From contig NC_079147.1 of the NCBI RefSeq assembly GCF_945859685.1, forward strand, positions 260,824,572 to 260,888,571: a DNA stretch of 64,000 bases, in the 5' to 3' direction. The notes below the pieces were generated by a model. It was not told the DNA's origin. It searched no databases and was given only the letters and a program-made list of their open reading frames with translations. Shown one piece after another: positions 33,991 through 44,634 of this stretch; position 1 is the first letter of the stretch; the number at the start of each line of letters is the position of its first letter. Source of the DNA: Eupeodes corollae. Lineage: Eukaryota > Arthropoda > Insecta > Diptera > Syrphidae. Made by a program: the position numbers and the translations under genes.

Positions 33991-35919
33991 AATCGCAGGA
34001 GACTGCCATGTCCTTATCCGATCGAGTCTCTAATAACCTCCTAAGGAGTCCTATGCTTCCTGCATTAAGCGTTGAAAACCAGTGGCAACATTGCCTTGCA
34101 GCCATCAGAGATGCCGCCTCTGAAGTGCTAGGTTTCACACGGCCACCACAGCGAAACCCCTGGTTTGACGACGAATGCCGGCAAGCTCACGCAGCGAAAC
34201 AAGAGGCATACAAAACGGCGCTGCACAAAAGGACTAGAGCTGCTCGCGAGCTCTACGAGCAGAAGAGGGGAGAGGAACACCAGCTTCTTAGACGGAAAAA
34301 AAGAGAGCATGAGAAGCGCGCGATCGAGGAGATAGAGGGATGTCACAACAGGAATGAGGTTCGTAAGTTTTACCAAAAGGTAAAAAAAACCTCCCAAGGG
34401 TACCAGCCACGAACCGAAGCCTGTAAAGACGATCAAGGGAACATCGTAGTAGAACCACAGTCGATGCTGAGAATATGGAAAGATCACTTCTCCAAATTAT
34501 ATAACGGCGATGACGAACCGAACTCCGCTGTAAGGGAGATAGAACCACTCAACCTCGGCGACGCAGATCAACAATTCCGCCTACCCGACCTTGACGAAGT
34601 GAAGATAGCTATATCTAAACTTAAGTCAAACAAAGCTGCTGGAGCTGACGGCATCACCGCCGAACTATTCAAAGCAGCAGGCGATGACTTGGTAGGGAGC
34701 ATGCACCAACTCATCTGCAAAATTTGGTCGGAAGAAAGCATGCCCGATGAGTGGAATCTCAGCATAGTGTGCCCGATACATAAGAAAGGAGACCCTCTAA
34801 ACTGCGCCAACTACAGAGGCATCAGTCTCCTTAACATTGCGTATAAGATCCTCTCTGCCGTATTATGTGAACGTCTGAAGCCATTCGTCAACAACCTGAT
34901 TGGTCCTTATCAGTGTGGCTTCAGACCAGGAAAGTCCACTATCGACCAAATATTCACACTACGGCAGAACTTGGAAAAAACCCAGGAGCTTTAAATCGAT
35001 ACCCACCATCTCTTTATCGATTTTAAAGCCGCGTATGACAGCATCTATAGGGAAGAGCTCTATTGAGCAATGTCTAGTTTTGGCATCCCTGTCAAACTTA
35101 TCCGTTTGTGCAGTATGGCGATGTAGAATGCACGCTGTGCAAAACTCAACCGTCAACACTAGAGAAACAATCTTCCAAAAATCCATCCAATTACTCGGAT
35201 ACGCAGATGATATTGACATAATTGGAAGATCAAAGCGTTATGTCAGTGGAGCGTTTTTGAGCATTGCGACGGAAGCGAAAAAGATGGGTTTAGTGGTCAA
35301 TAAGGGCAAGAGCAAGTATATGCTGTCATCAAAAAAGGACACTGAACGACGACGTCTTGGACAAAACGTCACCATGGACAGCTATAACTTTGAGGTAGTT
35401 AAGGACTTTGTCTACCTAGGCACCGCTATTAATGCAGACAACGACACCAGCGCTGAAATCAAACGAAGAATAACTCTTGCAAATCGCTGCTTCTTTGGAC
35501 TTAGAAGGCAATTGAGAAGTCAAGTCCTCTCTCGAGCATGTAAAATCACCATCTATAAGAAACTCGTCATCCCGGTTCTCATTTATAGCGCTGAGGCCTG
35601 GACCCTGTCAAAGAAAGATGAGAGCGTCTTAGGATGCTTCGAGAAAAAAATTCTTCGGGCGATTTTTGGTCCCGTACGCATAGATGGAAAATGGAGGAGA
35701 AGATATAACGACGAACTGTACGGGCTGTACAGCGACACTGACCTAGTTAGCAGAATTAAAGTCCAACGGCTTACATGGTTAGGTCATGTAGAGCGGATGG
35801 ACATCAACGCTCCAGCCCGGAAGGTCTACGAATCCAATCCCGAGGGACGGCGGAGTAGAGGTAGAGGTGGGAGAGGACCTCAACCAACTTGGCGTGCGAA
35901 ACTGGAGACAGCTTTCTAG
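33990..35919 (+). pseudogene. RTE reverse transcriptase, broken
   Basis: RT region with a long basic coiled linker, then LKSNKAAGADGITAELFKAA, LSIVCPIHKKGDPLNCANYR, GFRPGKSTIDQIFTLR, a TAA stop at about 34992, FKAAYDSIYREE, and after a roughly 120-bp deletion QLLGYADDIDIIGRS (catalytic YADD near 35190-35230). The C-terminal part has AEAWTLSKKDESVLG and a frame change near 35860. The missing palm segment and the stops rule out activity. Confidence 0.85.
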
Positions 35920-36599
35920 GGACCGAGCTGGCTGGAGACGCTTGTTGGTTGAGGCCCAGGTCCGCCCCGGACTGTATCGCCACCTTAAGTAAGTAAGTAA
36001 GTAAGCTAAGGGTTTAACAACTTACTAGTTAGCAATTTGATAACTATTGAGCAATTTAAACGATCTAGTAAAATGTTAAAGCCATTTTTAGCAATTTCCG
36101 AAATTAAATGGGGATTTACCTAATTATATAGCAGATTGCTAACTAAGTAATTGTTTACCCCCTAACAATAGGTTGTGTACAATTTTGAGCCTAAAATTAA
36201 GCATTTAGCTAAGAGGTCCTTAGAAGGTGGATCGAACCTATTTATTTTCACTTATGCTTCTATCGAAAAGGATACTTGAAACCCTTTCGGCAATTTCTGG
36301 TTGTTCTTGAAGCATTTTAAAAAGACTTTCGGAACTGAATTTTATTCAAAATAATAAAACTTATATGTTTCTTTTTACACAAATTTTCTTTTTTTTATTT
36401 TTTAAGTTGAATTCCGATCATTAGAGTGCATGACTTTTGAAAAGTCTTAGAATAACCATAAGTACAGAACTTGAAGTTATAGTACAAAACACATGGAAGA
36501 AATCTTATTTATTTATTTATTTAATCCGTTAATTATCTAACGTTAATATAAACTTATAGCTATTTACATAATTTTTAATTTAAAATTTTAATTAACATA

Positions 36600-37920
36600 G
36601 AAATAAATAAATACTATAACATATTAAAAAAGCTTTCTTTAAATTGTTTACTTTTAACATTGTCATTAACAGATTGATTTAATTATAAAATTTATTGAAG
36701 ACTGAAATCAATTGATTAAAAGGGCTATTCATACCATAGTTAGTTCTGCTAAAGATCGGACACAAAGGTATATGTCTTCTTATGCTAGTTTGACTATAGC
36801 TAAAATTTAGACGATTCAGAGCTGTTGCGGATATAATAGAACCATTAATTATTTTTAAAATAAAAAAAAATTGGAGATTTCTCTATGTTGTGAAAGTGTA
36901 GGGAGGTTTATTAGCAAAAGTCTCTGAGAATAAGGAGGTGGTGTGGATATTTGGGAAAACGGAAGAAAACGAAGACAAAAACGCATAAATCTTCTTGAAG
37001 CTGTGAGCAGTCATTAATTGAACTAATAGATTTTGAAAATTTTAATGTCATCAGCGTATATTAAAACCGAGGGGTTTTTTATAACGGATGTTATGTCATT
37101 TATATATAAGATAAATAATAAAGGACCTAAATGGCTACCCTGTGGAACACCAGAGTTGGTGTAAAATTGGTCGGAGAGTTAATTTCTGAATATAACGCTG
37201 AAACTTCTGTTCTTAAGATAAGACAAGATCCACGTCAAGAATTTGTCGTTAAACCCCAAGGCCTTAAGTTTATGGACTAAAGTCTTGTGACACAATTTGT
37301 CAAAAGCTTTACTGAAATCTGTGAATACGCAATCTACTTGCTAACGATCTTCGAAAGAGTCAAGGCAGAAAGATGTGAAGTGAAGTGAAGTAGGTTTGTA
37401 ATTGTTGATTTATTCTGGAAGAAATCATGTTGGTTTTCACATACAATTGAATTACAATTAAAGGATAACATCTTACCGATAATGCACTCAAATAGTTTGG
37501 GAATAACGGAAAGTTTGGCAATCGGTCGGTAATTCGTTATTTCATTCTTAGACCCTTTTTTATGAATCGGAGTTATAAATGCACTTTTCCATAATAGTGG
37601 GAAAACTGAGCTTCGAAGAGATTCATTGAACAAAACAAACAGAGGGTACGATAAATGAGACACACATTTTTTTAAAACACATGATGGTACTCCATAAGCG
37701 CCAGGGTGAAAACAGTCATCAAGTTCTGAGACAAAACGAACAATTGAATCCTCACATATTGTCAAGTCAAGTGAGTTAAGGTGTGGATAATTTTGGGCTG
37801 GAAAGAACGAATCGGGAATTTGAAAAGAAGGAGGCACGTCGAAAGCATCTTTGAAGAAATTAGCAAACATATTTGAAATTTTTTGGGAGTCATGACTTGT
37901 TGTGTTATTAAAAGACATAG
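36600..37920 (-). mobile_element. Jockey-like LINE relic
   Basis: On the minus strand this reads, in order: SQKISNMFANFFKDAFDVPP, FITPIHKKGSKNEITNYRPI, ENQHDFFQNKSTITNLL, TDFSKAFDKLCHKTLVHKLK, GVPQGSHLGPLLFILYIND, LIYADDIKIFKI, and a degenerate C-terminal region with PPYT and FILKIINGS motifs. Stops and frame breaks occur (for example near 37330 and 37170). The endonuclease end is absent: the relic begins abruptly at about 37920 where the next LINE ends. Confidence 0.85.
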
Positions 37921-38620
37921 AGTTTGGGTAACCGTCTGGCCTTGGTCATAGCAGCTTTTATATGTCTGCCGAAATATATGTACCGATCTAACCAGATACC
38001 GAGGTACTTCACTACACTTTTGCTCGCTAATGGCTGCCCGTGAAAATCAACGATGACCATCTTGCGCCAATTCTTACACGTATCCCTCGTGGCCCCAGCC
38101 AACGGAGTCCGGAACAGAATTGTCTCCGACTTCTGAACATTTATTTTCAGTTTCCAGTCGTCGAAATTTCGCTAAATCTTGTCGAAATCACGCTGCAAGA
38201 GAATTCTAATAACCTCAACCTTTCGGGCCGTTCTGTACGCAATTAGATCGTCGGCGTACGCAATTTACTTTGTATAAGACTACCTATCAGATCGCTGCTG
38301 GTGTAACTGCTGATGAGAATCGGCGAATTCACCGCTCCCTGTTGAAGACCATTTTTAATTGAGAATGTTGTGTTAAAAGTGGTAGAAGAATAAATTTTCT
38401 ACCGTTAATTATATCATAAAGTATGCTCAGTTTTAGGTAAGGACCCTCTAACCATTCGGTGTCAAAGGCCTTTTCCAAATCAACCAGAACAGCACCTGTG
38501 CATTGTTGTTTTGATTTATTCCATTGGATATCAGAAACGAGTTTAGACGCAGCATGAATTGTGTCATGACGCGCCTTGAACCCGAACTTGTTGTTTTGTT
38601 GTCCGCAGCCCACTTAGTCA
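37921..38620 (-). mobile_element. Second LINE relic (RT only)
   Basis: The minus strand reads KFGFKARHDTIHAASKLVSD, TGAVLVDLEKAFDTEW, a decayed IAYADDLIAYRT near 38250, and a thumb segment SKSVVKYLGIWLDRYIYFGR to about 37921. The frame changes several times. The sequence family differs from its neighbours on both sides. Confidence 0.75.
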
Positions 38621-38760
38621 ATGATCTTTTCGAAAACTTTGCTGATGCTCGGAAGAAGACTTATCGACCGAAGATTTGAAGGATTGGAGTTGTCCTTTCC
38701 TCTTTTTCGGGAGAGGATGAACCACAGCGGTCTTGCAATGCACTGGATAATATGCATTAT

Positions 38761-40757
38761 TCAGTGCATTGTTGAAGAGTGTGGTGTACATATTACCTTT
38801 ACAATATAGTTGAAGTGTATTGCGAGGGTGTCCATAATCAAAGGTGGTGTACCTGTTTCTAGGTAAACCATGTAATTTGGGGTAGTTTTTGGTAGTCGAA
38901 GTATTCTTTTCACAAAATATCTTAGGAATTTTTCCACAGATTCAAAGGAGGAATATCCCCAAACTTGCGTTCCGTAGAGCAGGATTGACAGGGCTGTAGA
39001 GCGAAACAACTTGTACTTAGTACTGTGCTCAACATACCTGTTTCTGAAGCACCTTTCCCATAACGATGAGATTGCGCGCTTGGCTCCGCCAATTTTCCCT
39101 CCAGATGTTGTCTCATATTCAGGGTTGAGGTTATCAAAACTATTGGGTATTTGCACTCGCACACAATTTCAATTGTCTGAGCGTTATATTTCCTCTGCTC
39201 ATTTCTTAAATATCTGCCACCCCCACCTCTGAAAATCATCATCTTCGATATTTGCAAATTAACTTCCAGATTCCATCGATTGCAATATATCGCAAGCCTG
39301 TTTATCATCAGCTGCATGCCATCTACTGTTTCGGAGAATAGCATGATGTCATCTGCATACATAGGGGCTGGAACAGTCAATCCTTCTACAGTGATTCTAC
39401 CTCTCACTTCTTCAATAATATCATTTATGAAAATTATAAATAGGAGGGCGCTAAGAATACAGCTTTGCTTAAGAGCAGTTACTGTTGCAAACTCCTCGGA
39501 TACAGACTCGCCATCCCAAACGTAAGCTAGTAGTTGTCGTACATCGCTCTTAGCACGTTTATAACTTTACTTGAAACACCTGATACAGAGAGCTTGTAAA
39601 AGAGAGCTTGACGGTCGACAGAGTCATAAGCTGCACGGAAGTCTATTAAGAAAGCGTATAATTTCTTCTGCCTCATTTTAAAAAGATCAGCAATGTTCAG
39701 CAGTGAGAAAATGTGGTCTATGGTTGAATAACTTTAGGAAAAGAAACCCTCTGTAGTTTGCTGGGTCCTCGTAGCTACCTTTTTTGTGAAGCGGAAAAAT
39801 AATTGACTTATGAAAAACTTCCGGAACAGAGACACTTTCGAAAATTCGGTTGAATTCGGATGTTAAAAGAAAGATAAATTTTTCTGTGGCGTGTTTGAAG
39901 AATTTAAAGGGGATTCGGTCATCCCCTGGGGCTTTGTTTAATTTTGCATTTGCAATAACTTTTTTCACTTCTTGGATCGAAAAAGGGGCATCTAACTACT
40001 CATCGAGGATTGAGGGAGCTGTATATTGCACCAAAGCACCATTTGTTGAGCGATTGAGAAGGCTGATGAAGTAGTCTCTAAGATCAGATGCCTGCAAACC
40101 CAGAGCGATAGTATTTATTTTTCCATTAAGATGCTTAACAGCTTTCCAAAACTCTGAAGATGAGCGGGTGTTATTTATAAAGGCAATATTTAAATTTTCA
40201 AAGGAAACTCTACTGGCATAACATAATCGTTTGAAGTTCCTATTCGCATCCGTATATAATTTTCTAAAAATCTGTAGGTTGTGGGTTCTTAAAAGATTGA
40301 GGTAATTAAACGACGCATTCAACATCAAACCATTTTTGTTTAATTAATGCTTTATTTTTTGCAGATTGTTTTTCGGATTTGCTTTCTTAATCATTTCTGG
40401 AAGGATGTGTATATCAGCACGAATATCCAAATTTCCAAGCGTCTCCAGTTCTTTGTTTAAGTTTGTTGTTTGGTAAACGTTTCGGTTCCTATCGTTCCAA
40501 ATCAGCTTTGGAACAAGGTTAAGCTGTCTTGTATTGACTGGAGATTGTGATGTTGTACACGAAAGTGCTATTTCAAGCGGCATATGATCTGAAAACGTTT
40601 CGACTCCTACTTCAAAATTACTTATGACATCATTCCATTTTCCAGATATGAAGCAATAGTCAATGACAGAACAACTAGTTTCTCTAATGAAGGTATACTC
40701 CCCTTTAGCGTTTCCTTCACAACTTCCATTTAGAACATGACATGAATTCATCTGCAA
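38761..40757 (-). mobile_element. CR1/L2-like LINE relic with endonuclease and RT
   Basis: Read right to left: endonuclease end (GEYTFIRETSCSVIDYCFIS, SDHMPLEIAL), linker (SSEFWKAVKHLNGKI), RT start (LNKAPGDDRIPFKFFKHATE, IIFPLHKKGSYEDPANYRGF), FLIDFRAAYDSVDRQALFYK, APMYADDIMLFSETVDGMQL, WNLEVNLQISK, and the C-terminal region (STALSILLYGTQVWGYSSFE, RILRLPKTTPNYMVYLETGT). Several frameshifts separate these pieces, yet their order is complete from mid-endonuclease to the C-terminus. Inactive. Confidence 0.85.
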
Positions 40758-40795
40758 TTTCCAAGATTTTCTATCCCTTGATATTGTTTAGCTCT

Positions 40796-41032
40796 TTAAT
40801 CAATTTTGGCTTGTTTTACGGCATCACTTCCGCGCCGCTCAGATCGTGAGATTCGCTTTTCATCACGTTTCTCAACATAAGTATGGGCTTCGCGGCCTAT
40901 AGAGCATCCCAGCGACATTACTTTCAAATTACCTTCAAAACCTTCATTAAATATTTCTTGAAGAACTTTATCAGTAAGTTTACCTGGTCCGTTTCCACCG
41001 ATTTTTGTATCGATTTTTTGAACCCATAACAT
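40796..41032 (-). pseudogene. Unassigned ORF fragment, possibly from a DDE transposase
   Basis: A 78-codon frame contains KIGGNGPGKLTDKVLQ and then YVEKRDEKRISRSERRGSDA. The GG.G.LTDK motif and the basic tail recall transposase-like proteins that have a GGKGRLTDK box, but the match is from memory and weak. It abuts the LINE relic to its left and may be the target into which that LINE inserted. Confidence 0.3.
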
Positions 41033-41418
41033 GTGATGACCCGCTTAAGATATCTTATTAAAATCATTTCTGCCTATTATCTGATACATAAAATAAATTG
41101 ATACTTAAGACGAATCATCCTGTTCATAAGTTGTTTTACCTTTTGAATAAATACACTTATGTCGAGTTAAGAGCCTTTAACTTTTTACAGAGTAAGATGT
41201 TTTATATAATTGCTAATAAGTTTGTGCTACAGCATGTAGAGAACTATAGCCTAGAGACTTAATAAATACTCTCAACTATTAATCTGTTCGAGTGATGTCA
41301 GGCATTGAGCTTTAGTTAGTGCGGTAAGCTTTAACTATTCCAAAATATCCATTTTAGATTTTCCTTAAACTTTACTATTTAAATTTTTCCTTGGTATCAC
41401 TCATTTCCCGATGTTCAA

Positions 41419-42078
41419 ATGGTAGACATGTGCATTCAAGAGGACACAAGCGTCCACAGGTTCACTGTTGACAACCCACGCAAACGAAATAAGGACAACG
41501 AACTTCGGATATGTACGTGGAATGTTAGGTCCCTTAACAGACCACGTGCATCCGAACAATTAGCGGAAGCCCTAAACTGCTGCAAGGCAGATATTACAGC
41601 CATCCAAGAAGTGCGATGGGATGGACCGGGTAAACGCAAACTAAAAGACTGCGATATCTACTACGGCGACTGCTACCGAGAACAAAGACAGCGTCTATTT
41701 GGGTGTGGATTTGTTGTTGGAACTAGGCTCAGGCAAAAAGTCTTGAGTTTCAACAGTGTGAGCGAGCGCATCACGACAATCCGCATCAAGGCTAAATTCG
41801 CCAACATAAGCCTAATATGCGCGCATGCCCCAACAGAGGAGAAAGATGAAGACACCAAAGATATGTTCTTCGAGCTCTTGGACAAGACATATGAGCAGTG
41901 CCCTGGCTATGACATTAAAATTGTCTTAGGGGATTTTAATGCCAAGCTAGGAAGAGAAGACATCTTTGGTGGCATAATCGGGAGATACAGCCTGCACTAC
42001 ACTACCTCCGACAACGGATTCAGGCTGGTCGATTTCGCTGCGGGGCGAGACGTTCTGGTAGCTAGTACGCAGTTCTAG
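41419..42078 (+). pseudogene. RTE endonuclease, N-terminal two thirds
   Basis: An open frame of 219 codons begins at an ATG brought into frame by the 5' deletion. It encodes the endonuclease core: LRICTWNVRSLNRP, AIQEVRWDGPGKRKLK (catalytic Glu), ICAHAPTEEKDEDTKDMFFE, then the IVLGDFNAKLGRED box that is interrupted in copy 1. It stops at 42076-42078, exactly at the internal deletion, so the final SDH catalytic box is absent. It cannot be a working endonuclease. Confidence 0.85.
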
Positions 42079-44147
42079 TTCGACGTTAGACGGCTACAAT
42101 CGCAAGAGACTGCCATGTTCTTTTCCGATCGAGTCTCTAATAACCTCCTAAGGAGTCCTATGCTTCCTGCATTAAGCATTGAAAACCAGTGGCAACATTG
42201 CCTTGCAGCCATCAGAGATGCCGCCTCTGAAGTGCTAGGTTTCACATGGCCACCACAGCAAAACCCCTGGTTTGACGAAGAATGCAGACAAGCTCACGCA
42301 GCGAAACAAGAGGCATACAAAACGGCGCTGCACAAAAGGACGAGAGCTGCTCGCGAGCTCTACGAGCAGAAGAGGAGAGAGGAACACCGGCTTCTTAGAC
42401 GGAAAAAAACAGATCATGAGAAGCGCGCGATCGAGGAGATAGAGGGATGTCACAACAGGAATGAGGGTCGTAAATTTTACCAAAAGGTAAAAAAAACCTC
42501 CCAAGGGTATCAGCCACGAACCGAAGCCTGTAAAGACGATCAAGGGAACATCGTAGTAGAACCACAGTCGATGCTGAGAATATGGAAAGATCACTTCTCC
42601 AAATTATATAACGGCGATGACGAACCGAATTCCGCTGTAAGGGAGATAGAACCACTCAACCTCGGCGACGCAGATGAACAATTCCGCCTACCCGACCTTG
42701 ACGAAGTGAAGATAGCTATATCTAAACTTAAGTCAAACAAAGCTGCTGGAGCTGTCGGCATCACCGCCGAACTATTCAAAGCAGCAGGCGATGACTTGGT
42801 AGGGAGCATGCACCAACTCATCTGCAAAATTTCGTCGGAAGAAAGCATGCCCGATGATTGGAATCTCAGCATAGTGTGCCCGATACATAAGAAAGGAGAC
42901 CCTCTAAACTGCGCCAACTACAGAGGCATCAGTCTCCTTAACATTGCGTATAAGATCCTCTCTGCCGTATTATGTGAACGTCTGAAGCCATTCGTCAACA
43001 ACCTGATTGGTCCTTATCAGTGTGGCTTCAGACCAGGAAAGTCCACTATCGACCAAATATTCACACTACGGCGGATCTTGGAAAAAACCCAGGAGCTTCA
43101 AATCGATACCCACCATCTCTTTATCGATTTTAAAGCCGCGTATATGACAGCATCTATAGGGAAGAGCTCTACCGAGCAATGTCTAGTTTTGGCATCCCTG
43201 TCAAACTTATCCGTTTGTGCAGAATGACGATGGAGAATGCACGCTGCTCTATCAAGGTCGGGAAAGATCTCACCGATGCATTTGATGTCAAAAAAGGTTT
43301 TAGACAAGGCGATGCACTGTCATGCGACTTCTTCAACATCGTTCTGGAAAGAATTGTGCAAAACTCAACCGTCAACACTAGAGGCACAATCTTCCAAAGA
43401 TCCATCCAATTACTCGGATACCCAGATGATATTGACATAATTGGAAGATCAAAGCGTGATGTCAGTGGAGCGTTTTTGAGCATTGCGACGGAAGCGAAGA
43501 AGATGGGTTTAGTGGTCAATGAGGGTAAGACCTAGTATATGCTGTCATCAAAAAAGGACACTGAACGACGACGTCTTGGACAAAACGTCACCATGGACAG
43601 TTATAACTTTGAGGTAGTTAAGGACTTTGTCTACCTAAGCACCGCTATTAATGCAGACAACGACACCAGCGCTGAAATCAAACGAAGAATAACTCTTGCA
43701 AATCGCTGCTTCTTTGAACTTAGAAGGCAATTGAGAAGTAAAGTCCTCTCTCGAGCATGTAAAATCACCATATATAAGACACTCATTATCCCGGTTCTCA
43801 TTTATGGCGCTGAGGCCTGGACCCTGTCAAAGAAAGATGAGAGCGTCTTAGGATGCTTCGAGAGAAAAATTCTTTGGGCGATTTTTGGTCCCGTACGCAT
43901 AGATGGAGAATGGAGGAGAAGATATAACGACGAGCTGTACGGGCTGTACAGCGACACTGACCTAGTTAGCAGAATCAAAGTCCAACGGCTTAGATGGCTA
44001 GGTCATGTAGAGCGGATGGACATCAACGCTCCAGCCCGGAAGGTCTTCGAATCCAATCCCGAGGGACGGCGCAGAAGAGGAAGACCGCGACTCAGGTGGC
44101 GCACCCAGGTGGGAGAGGACCTCAACCAACTTGGCGTGCGAATCTGA
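42079..44147 (+). pseudogene. RTE reverse transcriptase, nearly complete but broken
   Basis: Reading from about 42115: basic linker, LKSNKAAGAVGITAELFKAA, LSIVCPIHKKGDPLNCANYR, GFRPGKSTIDQIFTLRRILE, FIDFKAAY. A 2-base insertion near 43141 shifts the frame. The RT resumes from about 43179 with MSSFGIPVKLIRLCRM, RQGDALSCDFFNIVLERIV and GYPDDIDIIGRS, where the first catalytic box residue pair has become PDD instead of ADD. A TAG at about 43533 and a frame end at 44147 follow. The C-terminal part (GAEAWTLSKKDE, RWLGHVERMD, RRRGRPRLRWRTQ) is well kept. Confidence 0.85.
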
Positions 44148-44245
44148 AGACATCTAGCTAGGGACCGAGCTGGCTGGAGACGCTTGTTGGTTGAGGCCCA
44201 GGTCCGCCCCGGACTGTAGCGCCACCTTAAGTAAGTAAGTAAGTA

Positions 44246-44634
44246 TATGCAAGTGAAAAATGGCGCTTCATAAAAGCAAGTTTTATACAATTACAGTCTT
44301 AAAGGCGCTGCCAACTAATTTTATCACGTAAATATTATTAATATTACTATAACTTTAACAATAAAAGAACGTTTTTGATGTTTGGTTTTTCAAAGGTTTT
44401 CCACATACACACTTTGTTCCAATCTTCAAATAAATTATTCAAATTGTTATAAAAAGGCAATTTATTTTTCGTTAACTATACGCAATTTATTTAGAGTTCT
44501 ATTTTATTAACAACGAGAATCTTTGAAAGCTACTAATCATTGACGAGCTAGATGACACATAAAATGTCACTTATTGCCCATCAAAACACATACATACATT
44601 AATTCTACGCGTTATGCATCTAAAATGACAAACT
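44246..44634. other. Downstream region of hexamerin gene 5
   Basis: AT-rich 3' flank containing possible poly(A) sites (TTTATT on the plus strand near 44460 and 44505). Nothing else seen. Confidence 0.4.

Larger units (their letters stand above)
32690..36005 (+). mobile_element. RTE-clade LINE, copy 1 (near full length, inactive)
   Basis: The element starts at GATGTTCAAAT(A)GTAGACATGTGC near 32691, a start shared with copy 2, and ends with a (TAAG)n tail at 35986-36005. Its order is a GC-richer 5' UTR, an endonuclease, a reverse transcriptase, and a C-terminal region with GHVERM and RSRGR motifs. Compared with copy 2 it keeps the 5' region and the second half of the endonuclease. It has lost about 42 bp near 33436 and about 120 bp of the RT palm near 35129. 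It also carries in-frame stops near 33603 and 34992. RTE elements move by target-primed reverse transcription and usually end in short tandem repeats. Confidence 0.9.
41410..44245 (+). mobile_element. RTE-clade LINE, copy 2 (inactive)
   Basis: This shares its start with copy 1 (GTAGACATGTGCATTCAAGA) and ends in (TAAG)n at 44227-44245. It lacks about 440 bp of the 5' UTR present in copy 1 (junction CCACAGG/TTCACTG near 41461). It also lacks about 215 bp in the second half of the endonuclease (junction near 42075), but keeps the 42-bp and 120-bp segments lost from copy 1. A TAG near 43533 breaks the RT. Where both copies are present they are nearly identical by eye, so both insertions look fairly young. 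Confidence 0.9.
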
